A DNA stretch of 64,000 bases from Photorhabdus heterorhabditis (lineage in GTDB: Bacteria > Pseudomonadota > Gammaproteobacteria > Enterobacterales > Enterobacteriaceae). The stretch spans positions 1 to 64,000 of the forward strand of contig NZ_RCWA01000005.1 of NCBI RefSeq assembly GCF_018448905.1. The letters run 5' to 3'. Of the stretch, positions 54,253 to 62,667 are shown in pieces; the stretch's first letter is position 1; every line of letters starts with the position of its first letter. Made by a program: the position numbers and the translations under genes. Under the pieces are notes generated by a model that did not search any database, had not been told where the DNA came from, and worked only from the letters and a program-made list of their open reading frames with translations.

Positions 54253-54831
54253 TTAGTGGGCATTTTGTTTGATGAAGTTGCTGACAGATGAGTCTTGGGC
54301 CATATCTGCTATAACTTCAGATAGTACAGTATTTACCGCATCAGCAATTTTTTCATTTGTTGCCCCTAAAGGGCCTTGGACATTGTAGCTGGTGCGATAG
54401 TTCTTAACTTGTTTGCTTCCATTTTGTGCAGCACTGATGATAGAAATATCGGCTTTTGTTGAAATATTATGGCGCAGGCTGCCTTCCTTAACATCTGCAT
54501 ACAGATTGTTCACAATAATTTGCAGATCGGCATTGGCTGGAGAGCCAATCATATAACCACGGGCGGCCATCTGTTTTTCCAGGATTTCCTGGAGCAGAAA
54601 ACGTAGATCGCGGGATGGTTTCAGTACTTCCAGCTTGGCATTGCGGTTAACTTGAGCAAGTGTTTGAGACTGGCGATTGTCGGCACCGCTGATACTGATG
54701 GTGATAGCACTCATAGTTGGGTCTGCTGTTGGCAGGGTAATTTTAGGATCAATGGTCAGAGTATTGCTGGGAGCAGCGCAACTTGTAAGGAGAAAAAGAG
54801 TAATAAGCGGCAAAAAGATTCTTTTCAACAT
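54253..54831 (-). CDS. yajG: Lipoprotein YajG
   Basis: 192 aa with lipobox Leu-Leu-Thr-Ser-Cys (Cys about 18) and the YajG pattern (Asp-Pro-Lys-Ile-x-Leu-Pro, then a strand-rich domain). Function unknown; in E. coli next to ampG and bolA as here. Confidence 0.93.
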   Translation of the reverse strand: MLKRIFLPLITLFLLTSCAAPSNTLTIDPKITLPTADPTMSAITISISGADNRQSQTLAQVNRNAKLEVLKPSRDLRFLLQEILEKQMAARGYMIGSPANADLQIIVNNLYADVKEGSLRHNISTKADISIISAAQNGSKQVKNYRTSYNVQGPLGATNEKIADAVNTVLSEVIADMAQDSSVSNFIKQNAH

Positions 54832-55072
54832 GTTGATTTTCTCATCAGTGATAAGGATGTCCAGTAATACTTATCAATAGTATAAACTGTTGCAATAATA
54901 ACACCGCCTTTGATCGCGGCATATCCCCGATGGGGTAAACATATATAAAAACCTGATAATATGGGATTCGATTAAAGGTATTTTAATGTGCTGATGCTAT
55001 AACTCATGAAGAATAGACTAAAATCATTAATATAGTTGATAACATGACTGCTGTGTGGTTAAGGAGAGTAAT

Positions 55073-55384
55073 ATGGTGTATCAGGATATAGAAGAGAAAT
55101 TACAGACGGCATTTAACCCTTCATATTTAGAGGTTATTGATGAAAGTTATCGTCACAATGTACCCGTAGGTTCTGAAAGCCATTTTAAGGTTGTGATTAT
55201 TAGTGATAAATTTGTTGGTGAACGCATGTTAAACCGTCATCGTTCCGTTTACGGAATATTGTCGGCAGAACTGGCCGCAGGTGTTCATGCTTTGGCGTTG
55301 CATACCTATACAGAAAAAGAGTGGAATGAATTACAGGATACCGTTTTAGCTTCACCAGCATGTCGGGGTGGTAATAATCAATAA
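55073..55384 (+). CDS. bolA: BolA family protein
   Basis: 103 aa from the ATG at 55073 (AAGGAGAG upstream). Contains the BolA conserved Asn-Arg-His-Arg-Ser-Val-Tyr motif near residue 60 with the helix Ala-Gly-Val-His-Ala-Leu-Ala. BolA binds Fe-S glutaredoxins and acts in stress morphology. Divergent from yajG. Confidence 0.95.
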   Translation: MVYQDIEEKLQTAFNPSYLEVIDESYRHNVPVGSESHFKVVIISDKFVGERMLNRHRSVYGILSAELAAGVHALALHTYTEKEWNELQDTVLASPACRGGNNQ

Positions 55385-55614
55385 TATTATAGTTCGGCTT
55401 TTGTCAGCAATTCTCGACTCACACCGTCTGCATCGCTATAATGTCGCGTCTAATTTTTAGAATGGTTTCGGGACGCTTCTGACATCAGGGATTCTCGGTT
55501 TTTAAATGCGACCGCCCCGGTTCTTAGAGAGTGTTGTGATTGGTACACAGAACGTGTGCCAGCCGCATGGTCTCTGGAGTTGACCGAGCACTATGATTTT
55601 TTTGAGGTAAAAAG

Positions 55615-56919
55615 ATGCAAGTTTCTGTTGAAACCACTCAAGGCCTTGGGCGTCGTGTGACAATCACCGTTCCTGCTGCCGATATCGAAAAAGCAGTTAG
55701 TAGTGAGTTAGTCAATGTAGCAAAAAAAGTTCGTATTGATGGTTTCCGTAAAGGCAAAGTGCCTATGAACATCATTAAACAACGTTATGGTGCTTCTGTT
55801 ATCCAGGATGTTCTGGGTGATCTGATGCAACGTAATTTTATTAATGCAATCATCGAACAAAAGATCAATCCAGCTGGTGCTCCAAGCTATGCACCGGAGC
55901 AGTTCAAAGATGGTGAAGACTTCACTTTTTCTGTTGAGTTCGAAGTTTATCCAGAAGTTGAGCTGAAAGATCTGGAAAACATTGAAGTTGAAAAACCTGT
56001 TGTTGAAGTCAAAGACGAAGATGTTGACACAATGCTGGAAACTTTGCGTAAGCAGCAGGCTGAATGGAAAGAAACCGAAGAAGCTGCTAGTGCAGAAGAT
56101 CGTGTTACCGTTGATTTCAATGGTTCTATTGATGATGAAGAGTTTGAAGGTGGTAAAGCTTCTGACTTTGTTCTGGCTATGGGCCAGGGCCGTATGATCC
56201 CAGGTTTTGAAGAGGGCATTGTTGGTCATAAAACGGGTGAAGAATTTACCATTGATGTGAACTTCCCAGAAGATTACCATGCTGAAAATCTGAAAGGTAA
56301 AGCGGCTAAGTTTGTTATCACTTTGAAAAAAGTGGAACAGCGTGAATTGCCAGAGTTGACTGAAGAATTCATCAAACGTTTCGGTATCGCTGATGGTACA
56401 GTTGACGGCCTGCGTGCAGAAGTACGTAAAAATATGGAACGTGAACTGAAAAATGCAGTTCGTAACCGTATTAAATCTCAGGTTATCGATGGCTTGGTTA
56501 AGGCTAATGAAATTGAAGTTCCTGCGGCAGTTGTTGATGGTGAAATTGATGTTCTGCGTCGTCAATCTGCTCAGCGTTTTGGTGGCAATGAAAAACAAGC
56601 TCTGGAATTGCCTCGTGAGCTGTTTGAAGAACAAGCTAAACGTCGTGTTGCTGTTGGCCTGTTGTTAGGCGAAGTTATCAGTAGCAATGAGCTGAAAGCT
56701 GACGAAGAGCGTGTTAAAGGACTGATTGAGGAAATGGCTTCTGCTTATGAAGATCCTCAGGAAGTGATCGAATTCTATGGTAAAAACCAAGAATTGATGG
56801 GCAATGTTCGCAATATTGCTCTGGAAGAACAAGCTGTTGAAATTCTTCTGGGTAAAGCAAAAATTTCTGAAAAAGAAACTACTTTCAACGAGTTAATGAA
56901 TCAGAATCAAATGGCATAA
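55615..56919 (+). CDS. tig: Trigger factor
   Basis: A 434-aa ribosome-bound chaperone with peptidyl-prolyl isomerase activity. The ribosome-binding signature Gly-Phe-Arg-Lys-Gly-Lys-Val-Pro lies near residue 43. The FKBP-like domain (about 150-245) and the C-terminal chaperone arms follow. In E. coli clpP-clpX-lon come next; here they do not. Confidence 0.97.
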   Translation: MQVSVETTQGLGRRVTITVPAADIEKAVSSELVNVAKKVRIDGFRKGKVPMNIIKQRYGASVIQDVLGDLMQRNFINAIIEQKINPAGAPSYAPEQFKDGEDFTFSVEFEVYPEVELKDLENIEVEKPVVEVKDEDVDTMLETLRKQQAEWKETEEAASAEDRVTVDFNGSIDDEEFEGGKASDFVLAMGQGRMIPGFEEGIVGHKTGEEFTIDVNFPEDYHAENLKGKAAKFVITLKKVEQRELPELTEEFIKRFGIADGTVDGLRAEVRKNMERELKNAVRNRIKSQVIDGLVKANEIEVPAAVVDGEIDVLRRQSAQRFGGNEKQALELPRELFEEQAKRRVAVGLLLGEVISSNELKADEERVKGLIEEMASAYEDPQEVIEFYGKNQELMGNVRNIALEEQAVEILLGKAKISEKETTFNELMNQNQMA

Positions 56920-56967
56920 GTTTTGGCTTTGCCGTGAGATAATGAGTTTATCATCTTAGTGAAATGA

Positions 56968-56989
56968 ACCCGCAGATTTATCTGCGGGT
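56968..56989. terminator. Hairpin after tig
   Basis: Stem ACCCGCAGA / TCTGCGGGT (9 bp), loop TTTA, 49 bp after the tig stop. Likely tig transcript end. Confidence 0.6.
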
Positions 56990-57051
56990 CAGATTGCAGG
57001 CAAGCCCTGCTAAAATTATGAAAATTTTGTATGGCTTTTATTCCCAATAAA

Positions 57052-58002
57052 TTATGTCAACGAAAGAAGTTTAAGAGCTGATAAATATATTTCTTGCAAT
57101 GAAAGATTATTCACATTCTCTTTATCGTATAGTGTTATGCATAGTTCATCTGAAATAAGAGGTCCCCAATTTTGAGGTTTTGTTACACCGTAAAGAGCAA
57201 CTATTTTTTTATTAAGAGCTGCTGCCAAATGACAAATGCCACCATCACCAACGATAACAAGATCAACACTATTTATTAGTGATAGAAAAGATTTAAGATT
57301 TTCGCTTTCTATAATCTGTGATTTTCCCTCTATCATGGTTAATAGTTCATTAGCTTTTTCTCTATCCTTGTGGAGTGTTGAGATCAAAAAATATGCATCA
57401 GGAAAATTTTTTATAATTTCGTTCGCTATTGATGCCATTCTTTCATTTGTAATTTGACTTCTTGTCCTATTATTAGATACAGAAAATAAAATTTTAGGAA
57501 ACTTACTGTTTGAGAAACCACTAAAATCTTTCATAACGATCTTTGGAGATAAATCAAATGGTATTGATTCTATTTTTGGATCAAAAATCTTTAATAATTT
57601 TAGTGATTGATGGAATCCATCAATTCTTCTGAAATCCGTTGGGACATTAATTAATTTCTCATGCCATTTTTTATGGCCTGTTACAGCATAACGTTTTCTT
57701 GCATTTACAACCCATAAGAATAAATTATTTAGTTTCATAGGCGAGGTCTTTGCAGAAATCGCCATATCAAATTTTTCTTTTCTATGTTTTAATGCTGTAG
57801 TTAAAAGAGAGGTATATTTATTTCCTTTTGGTATAGTGTGTATTATGACATCAGGACAAAGATATTTAGTCAATTCTTCATTATTGAATTCAATGAATAA
57901 ATGTATTTCAGATGATGGGTGTTTTAATTTTAGGTAATTTATTAAAGGCTGCGTACATATTAAGTCTCCCAGACCATTCCTTCTCAAAATAGCAATTTTC
58001 AC
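57052..58002 (-). CDS. Family 9 glycosyltransferase (heptosyltransferase-like)
   Basis: 316 aa. N-terminus Lys-Ile-Ala-Ile-Leu-Arg-Arg-Asn-Gly-Leu-Gly-Asp and the C-terminal sugar-nucleotide motif Gly-Asp-Gly-Gly-Ile-Cys-His-Leu-Ala-Ala-Ala near 255 followed by Gly-Val-Thr-Lys-Pro-Gln-Asn-Trp-Gly-Pro are those of GT9 heptosyltransferases of LPS synthesis. AT-rich unlike tig, so probably acquired. Alone, without other LPS genes. Confidence 0.85.
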   Translation of the reverse strand: MKIAILRRNGLGDLICTQPLINYLKLKHPSSEIHLFIEFNNEELTKYLCPDVIIHTIPKGNKYTSLLTTALKHRKEKFDMAISAKTSPMKLNNLFLWVVNARKRYAVTGHKKWHEKLINVPTDFRRIDGFHQSLKLLKIFDPKIESIPFDLSPKIVMKDFSGFSNSKFPKILFSVSNNRTRSQITNERMASIANEIIKNFPDAYFLISTLHKDREKANELLTMIEGKSQIIESENLKSFLSLINSVDLVIVGDGGICHLAAALNKKIVALYGVTKPQNWGPLISDELCITLYDKENVNNLSLQEIYLSALKLLSLT

Positions 58003-58136
58003 CGATTTCTCCTATCTTTATCTGAATAATTGTCTCAAGTTCTGCGCAAAAAATCTGTACAGAGCACACAACATCTTACACATGTTCAATATATCATTTT
58101 TAAGTTTATCACAAATAGTTCTAGAGTCTCATGAGG

Positions 58137-58345
58137 CGTAAGCCACCATACAGCCCAAATTTAAACCCGATAGAGCGATTATGGAAGGTCATGAATGAAC
58201 ATGTTCGAAATAACCGTATTTCGCTAATAAACATGAATTTCGAGACAACGTATTCAAATTTTTCACCACAACACTACCTGATATAGCGGACTCGCTGATG
58301 TCTAGAATTAACGACCATTTTCAGGTGATAAAAACTGCATCTTGA
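58137..58345 (+). pseudogene. IS630-family transposase C-terminal remnant
   Basis: Pro-Pro-Tyr-Ser-Pro-Asn-Leu-Asn-Pro-Ile-Glu-Arg-Leu-Trp marks the last catalytic Glu of IS630/Tc1 DDE transposases. A one-base loss near 58215 shifts the frame; the second frame then reads Tyr-Phe-Ala-Asn-Lys-His-Glu-Phe-Arg and ends Ser-Arg-Ile-Asn-Asp-His-Phe. Only the last 70 codons remain. Confidence 0.85.
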
Positions 58346-58361
58346 AGTTTCTTGGGTATAT
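58337..58361 (+). repeat. ERIC-like terminal repeat at the IS630 remnant end
   Basis: 25 bp that match the end of ERIC elements at 22 positions. It overlaps the transposase stop and is followed by TATACCC, forming the palindrome GGGTATATATACCC (58355-58368). Confidence 0.7.
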
Positions 58362-58379
58362 ATACCCTGATTTTTATCT

Positions 58380-59708
58380 CTAATAACCTATAGCAATCAC
58401 GTAAGGTTTTATTTGTGAACCGTAATGATCACCATTTGGAATGACGGTCACACCATTTTTATCAAAATCGTAAATTTGAAAAAACATATCTCCATATGTT
58501 CGACTATTTATTCTAGCGGTAACCGATAGAGATAATGTTTTATTTGGGAATGGTATTGGAAATTTAATATATTGCCTTTCTTCTTCTCCTCCTACCCAAA
58601 TACCATCAGACCATTGATAGATTAATCCCGTTCCTTCATCCTTCCACCATCCTTTTTCGGATAATTGAGCTGTTGTACCACCTGATTTACTCCATTTACC
58701 CGCTTGGCAAGCTAAAATAGCTCCTTCTTTATCTCGACTGATTAAACCCTTTGGAGAACACTGCATTCCAACAATTGCAACTTTTTCTAATAACAGATAT
58801 TCTTCGGTAGTAAGACGTTCTTTTGCTTTAATTTGTCCACCTGAATAAATCCCCTTATTGTTGACGCTACGTATCCAATCTTTATCTGACATATAAAAGC
58901 CACCTTCATGGGTGCTGTTCATCCAGCCTTTATTGTTTTGTGTCACAAGCCAACCACTGTTACTTTTAATATCACCTTCTGATATCACATTTTTCGAAAA
59001 TTGCCCCGTTTTTGCATTAACTTTATCAGCATTGTCCAAATTATTACCATTCATATCAATAGACGTATACATACGATTTAGCTCAGGTCTATTGTTAACA
59101 TTAAAACGATAAAGGCGGTCGCTTTCCTGTAATGCTGTACCTAACACTTCCGATGAAAGTGCTATTGCAATATGTCCCTTTTTACAATCAATACCAAAAT
59201 CTTTGGGCTGACTGCTCCAGCCATTATAAGCACCTGTCGCAATATTTTTTTCATCAATATATCCGCCTAACCCTGAAATTTGCGTTGATATCGCCCTTAA
59301 GCCTTTGTAGGTAATCTCTGAACCATTGACGCTGCATGTCAAAGCCTGAAGTTTGTTCTTAAGTTTACTGTTTTTAACTACGCCGGTTACATAGCCTTGA
59401 CCAAAACTGTTTTTCTCCGAAAATCCTTTTTGAAGATAGCCTTCTTTTATCAGTAAGGAGGAAGTGATGCGAAATGGTAAGGGTTTAGTCAAGATTGTAT
59501 CCGTGTTGTCAGCTATATATTGCTTAGCTGCTTCATTAAACGTGCTGGCGTGTGTAGCTGCTACACTCCATTCTTTTTCATTAAGATATTCACTGTACTT
59601 TTCAGCAGCATAAATTGCCCCTAACGAGATGATAGCCAAAGCGGCTAATACTTCCAGCGAGACAAAACCACGATGTGGCATCAATGTAGTAAGAGACTTT
59701 TTGTTCAC
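58380..59708 (-). CDS. pilV: Type IVb minor pilin/adhesin PilV
   Basis: 442 aa from the GTG at 59708 (GAGG 8 nt upstream); an ATG at 59681 is possible. Prepilin leader His-Arg-Gly followed by Phe-Val-Ser-Leu-Glu and a hydrophobic helix mark a PilD-type pilin. The conserved PilV body runs to about residue 300 (Gly-Leu-Gly-Gly-Tyr, Ala-Thr-Gly-Ala-Tyr). The C-terminus (last 80: Phe-Pro-Ile-Pro-Phe-Pro, ending Ala-Ile-Gly-Tyr) resembles phage tail-fibre tips. R64 PilV sits at the pilus tip and picks the recipient. No shufflon repeats seen. Confidence 0.85.
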   Translation of the reverse strand: MNKKSLTTLMPHRGFVSLEVLAALAIISLGAIYAAEKYSEYLNEKEWSVAATHASTFNEAAKQYIADNTDTILTKPLPFRITSSLLIKEGYLQKGFSEKNSFGQGYVTGVVKNSKLKNKLQALTCSVNGSEITYKGLRAISTQISGLGGYIDEKNIATGAYNGWSSQPKDFGIDCKKGHIAIALSSEVLGTALQESDRLYRFNVNNRPELNRMYTSIDMNGNNLDNADKVNAKTGQFSKNVISEGDIKSNSGWLVTQNNKGWMNSTHEGGFYMSDKDWIRSVNNKGIYSGGQIKAKERLTTEEYLLLEKVAIVGMQCSPKGLISRDKEGAILACQAGKWSKSGGTTAQLSEKGWWKDEGTGLIYQWSDGIWVGGEEERQYIKFPIPFPNKTLSLSVTARINSRTYGDMFFQIYDFDKNGVTVIPNGDHYGSQIKPYVIAIGY

Positions 59709-59712
59709 GTTC

Positions 59713-60387
59713 TCAACCTCGGGTAATCCACGGCAACCACGTTGCCGCGACTCCACATAAGAATGGTGCAAATGGTGCAGTTCGATAAGTTGCTTGTTTC
59801 TGCCACCGCAATGGATCACGTATTTTTTTAATCAGCAGAAATAGCGTTCCTATCACCGCAGCGATCCCAATAATCCAAAATAAAAACAGTATAGAAAACC
59901 ACATTCCTAATCCTGCTATTAGGTATACATCGCCAAGACCGAATAACTCCTGTTCTGCCCATTGGTTATAAGCCGCTCGTACATACCACAGCACGCCAAA
60001 CAATATCAGGGAGGTGAATGTAGTGAAGAATAATGTGTCTGGATGTATTAAGGAACGATAAACGGTTCCTATCAGCCAGAATGTCACCGTAAAACACTGA
60101 GGCAAACAGCGACTGGCACTATCCAAAAAAATAAACAGTGACAGGAATCCGCTACAGATAATGAAGAATAAAAGATGAATTAAAGATATCTCATTCCAGG
60201 CCATCATCACGGAAAACAGAGTAAACATTGGAATGACATACTTCACAAAAGGCCAGACCGATGAAAGTGGAGATTCGTTATACATGGATAAAAAGCGTCT
60301 TGCTACATATGCAGCTAGCAGTTGCCACTGAATTGACAGAATGCCAGCCAGCACCATATAACCGAATGTTGTCTGCCAGTGATTCAT
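59713..60387 (-). CDS. pilU: Prepilin peptidase PilU
   Basis: 224 aa, seven to eight hydrophobic segments. Catalytic aspartates in Phe-Leu-Asp-Ser near residue 89 and Gly-Leu-Gly-Asp-Val-Tyr near 150 mark a type IV aspartyl prepilin peptidase. It lacks the N-terminal methylase domain, as in R64 PilU. Overlaps pilT by 4 nt. Confidence 0.88.
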   Translation of the reverse strand: MNHWQTTFGYMVLAGILSIQWQLLAAYVARRFLSMYNESPLSSVWPFVKYVIPMFTLFSVMMAWNEISLIHLLFFIICSGFLSLFIFLDSASRCLPQCFTVTFWLIGTVYRSLIHPDTLFFTTFTSLILFGVLWYVRAAYNQWAEQELFGLGDVYLIAGLGMWFSILFLFWIIGIAAVIGTLFLLIKKIRDPLRWQKQATYRTAPFAPFLCGVAATWLPWITRG

Positions 60388-60854
60388 CGCTTTTCTCCCT
60401 GCAATGCTGGTAAGTACAAGGCATATATCTTTCTGGCATAATTCATTCGCTTGCTATCATTATCTTTTTTAAATCCTGCGTTGTATGAACCAAGGCATGT
60501 CCAGTTAATGCCACATTTCTGTAGATGTTTTGCTAAAATCCAAGCGCCTATTTGTATATTCAGACACGAATTATCTAACAGATCATCTTTAGACTGAATT
60601 ACTCCCAGAAGTTTTAATTCTGGAATATGCATAGAATTGATTTGCATCAGGCCATAATCGATACTAAGAACCTTGCCCTTTTTATTACGATTGATATTCA
60701 TTTCTTGTGTGTTAAGGCCGCTTTCCTGTGTTGCGATCGCTTTCAGTAATAAGGGATCAATTCGGTATTTTGCCCCTGCTTCATTAAAACAGAAGGCATG
60801 AGTACGAAAACAAAAAATAATAGCTGCAATCAACAATAATGCTTTTATTTTCAT
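60384..60854 (-). CDS. pilT: Lytic transglycosylase PilT (R64 type)
   Basis: 156 aa with a signal peptide and an SLT domain: catalytic Glu in Ala-Thr-Gln-Glu-Ser-Gly near residue 45, Gly-Leu-Met-Gln-Ile-Asn near 73, and Tyr-Asn-Ala-Gly near 130. Opens peptidoglycan for pilus assembly. Not the retraction ATPase of the same name. Confidence 0.9.
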   Translation of the reverse strand: MKIKALLLIAAIIFCFRTHAFCFNEAGAKYRIDPLLLKAIATQESGLNTQEMNINRNKKGKVLSIDYGLMQINSMHIPELKLLGVIQSKDDLLDNSCLNIQIGAWILAKHLQKCGINWTCLGSYNAGFKKDNDSKRMNYARKIYALYLPALQGEKR

Positions 60855-60872
60855 CTTTCCCGCCTAAAAAAT

Positions 60873-60897
60873 AGAAAAGGGGAACTTCCCCTTTTCT
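60873..60897 (-). terminator. Terminator/attenuator between pilS and pilT
   Basis: Perfect 10-bp stem AGAAAAGGGG / CCCCTTTTCT followed on the minus strand by ATTTTTT. Probably ends most pilS transcripts so that pilin is made in excess. Confidence 0.8.
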
Positions 60898-60927
60898 GTC
60901 GGAAAAAGGGTGAATTTTATAATTCAA

Positions 60928-61563
60928 TTAACTGTTTGATTTAAAGATAAGCGTGTTTATGCCAACTGAGCCATTGTCAGCTTTACATTGGGTACCTGCT
61001 TTTTCGGCGCTAATAGCACCAATATTATTGGTTCCTGAGATATTCATTTCATGGATCATGGCACTACCACTCAGTTTAGTTACTATCATAGTGCAAGCTT
61101 CCTGAGGCACATTCTTATAGGTGATAGAAAACCCTTTATTGTTGGTTGAGCCTTGAACTTTTTCTGGTGAAACGATGACATCACCTCCCCAGCCATTGGC
61201 AATTTTGGCATTTCCTGAAGACTTATCCCCATTAATGGTCATGTTGCCGGGTGCTCCACCAAACTGAACCAGTGTCCCTGTCATTTTGGCCGCACTTGTA
61301 AATGGATATTCACCTTGTGTTTTCAGCATTCCTCGTGATTGTGTGACCAGCATCTGCACATTAGATATCTCGTCATTGATTGTATTTTTGTTGAACATTC
61401 CAGATACAGCCCCTACAGACAGCACAATCGCAACCGCGATAATGGCTAGTACGCCCATCATTTCTAGACTCAGGAATCCCCGGTGCAGAGACATATTTCT
61501 CTGTTGTTCAGCTGCTTTTTCTGCATCAATCATCATTATGTGATCCTTTATGTTTACACTCAT
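60928..61563 (-). CDS. pilS: Type IVb major pilin PilS
   Basis: 211 aa. Prepilin leader ending His-Arg-Gly before Phe-Leu-Ser-Leu-Glu, then a long hydrophobic helix and a type IVb globular part with two Cys near the end (Glu-Ala-Cys, Gln-Cys). Long leader (about 29 residues) as usual for type IVb. Confidence 0.9.
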   Translation of the reverse strand: MSVNIKDHIMMIDAEKAAEQQRNMSLHRGFLSLEMMGVLAIIAVAIVLSVGAVSGMFNKNTINDEISNVQMLVTQSRGMLKTQGEYPFTSAAKMTGTLVQFGGAPGNMTINGDKSSGNAKIANGWGGDVIVSPEKVQGSTNNKGFSITYKNVPQEACTMIVTKLSGSAMIHEMNISGTNNIGAISAEKAGTQCKADNGSVGINTLIFKSNS

Positions 61564-61566
61564 TGT

Positions 61567-62667
61567 TTACCCCATTTGATTAACTAGATTGTTCAAATCC
61601 TTCGTTGCCAGTAACAGCAGCAACATGTACGAAAACACCAGCAAGAAGCACAGTGCCATTAAATACGCAGCCTTCTTCTTGACCTGTTTAATGGTTTGCT
61701 CCAGCCAGCGATCAGCATAATGTTCCAGAATATTTTCGGTGCCACTTTCCTCCGTTAATAACATCATTTGGTTAACACAATCCTTTGATGGAAAGTGGTA
61801 ACCGGTACTCTTTAAAGCCAGTCCCAGATGTTGGCCCTGATTCATGTAATGCACGGTTTCGTTGATTCGAGTTTCTAGCCAAGGGCTGGCGGTTTCGCCC
61901 AACATTTTCACGGCATTTAATACCTGGATATTGACCCGCAATAATGCAGCAATGTTGAGCAAGAAATAGACACCCTGAACAGTTCGGTAAACAGACCAAG
62001 GTGGCAGGAGATCGGCAATTTTCCGATGTTGCCAATGTCCCAATGACCAATAAATCAGTCCTGAAAGCAGTAACAGAATGGAAATAATGACTATGCCATG
62101 ATGAACAAAAAATTCCGAAATATTGGTCAGTTGTTTGAGTGGTCCTTGCCACTTCTCTCGCGGAACTAATTTCGCTAACTGAGGAATAAATTTGTCACAC
62201 ACCAGATTCATCATCAGTACAACAAGGAAAAGCAAAAACGCGGGATACACTACCGCGCCTGTTAACGCTGATGTCATTTCACTTTTCCCTTGTACAATGC
62301 GGCTGGCACGACGCAAAGCATCGGCAATATTACCTGCTAACACCCCAGAACCTATTAAGGTAGCTTCCTGAACCGGAATCCAGTCCATCAGCATGGTTTC
62401 CAGCGCGTCCTGACCTTTATCCAACGCTTGAATGCAGTCCGTCAGTAGCACGGCAATTGGATGCTTTTTCTTGCCAAAATCTGTTGCTACATTACGCATA
62501 TCGACCAATGCCTGCCGTAGCGATTTATTGTTATCCAGCAGGAACGCCAGCATGTCGTAAAAGGCAATCCGATCTTTGGCTGAAAAAGTTTTACGGTATA
62601 TCCAGCGAACAACCGCAGACACCTGAACATCTACGGATAACGCATGTTCTCGCTGTTGCTTAAACAC
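61567..62667 (-). CDS. pilR: Pilus inner-membrane platform protein PilR
   Basis: 366 aa of the GspF/PilC family, two GspF domains and three membrane helices (about 155-180, 205-225, 335-360). Stands between PilQ and PilS, as in R64. Confidence 0.88.
   Translation of the reverse strand: MFKQQREHALSVDVQVSAVVRWIYRKTFSAKDRIAFYDMLAFLLDNNKSLRQALVDMRNVATDFGKKKHPIAVLLTDCIQALDKGQDALETMLMDWIPVQEATLIGSGVLAGNIADALRRASRIVQGKSEMTSALTGAVVYPAFLLFLVVLMMNLVCDKFIPQLAKLVPREKWQGPLKQLTNISEFFVHHGIVIISILLLLSGLIYWSLGHWQHRKIADLLPPWSVYRTVQGVYFLLNIAALLRVNIQVLNAVKMLGETASPWLETRINETVHYMNQGQHLGLALKSTGYHFPSKDCVNQMMLLTEESGTENILEHYADRWLEQTIKQVKKKAAYLMALCFLLVFSYMLLLLLATKDLNNLVNQMG

Larger units (their letters stand above)
58003..58379. 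other. Intergenic region with IS630 remnant
   Basis: Holds the transposase remnant and its terminal repeat; the first 130 bp show nothing I can name. Confidence 0.65.

Noticed and set aside
55708-56634. 308-codon antisense frame inside tig
   Set aside because: Lies fully within the conserved tig gene; Phe/Asn-rich, typical of a shadow frame.
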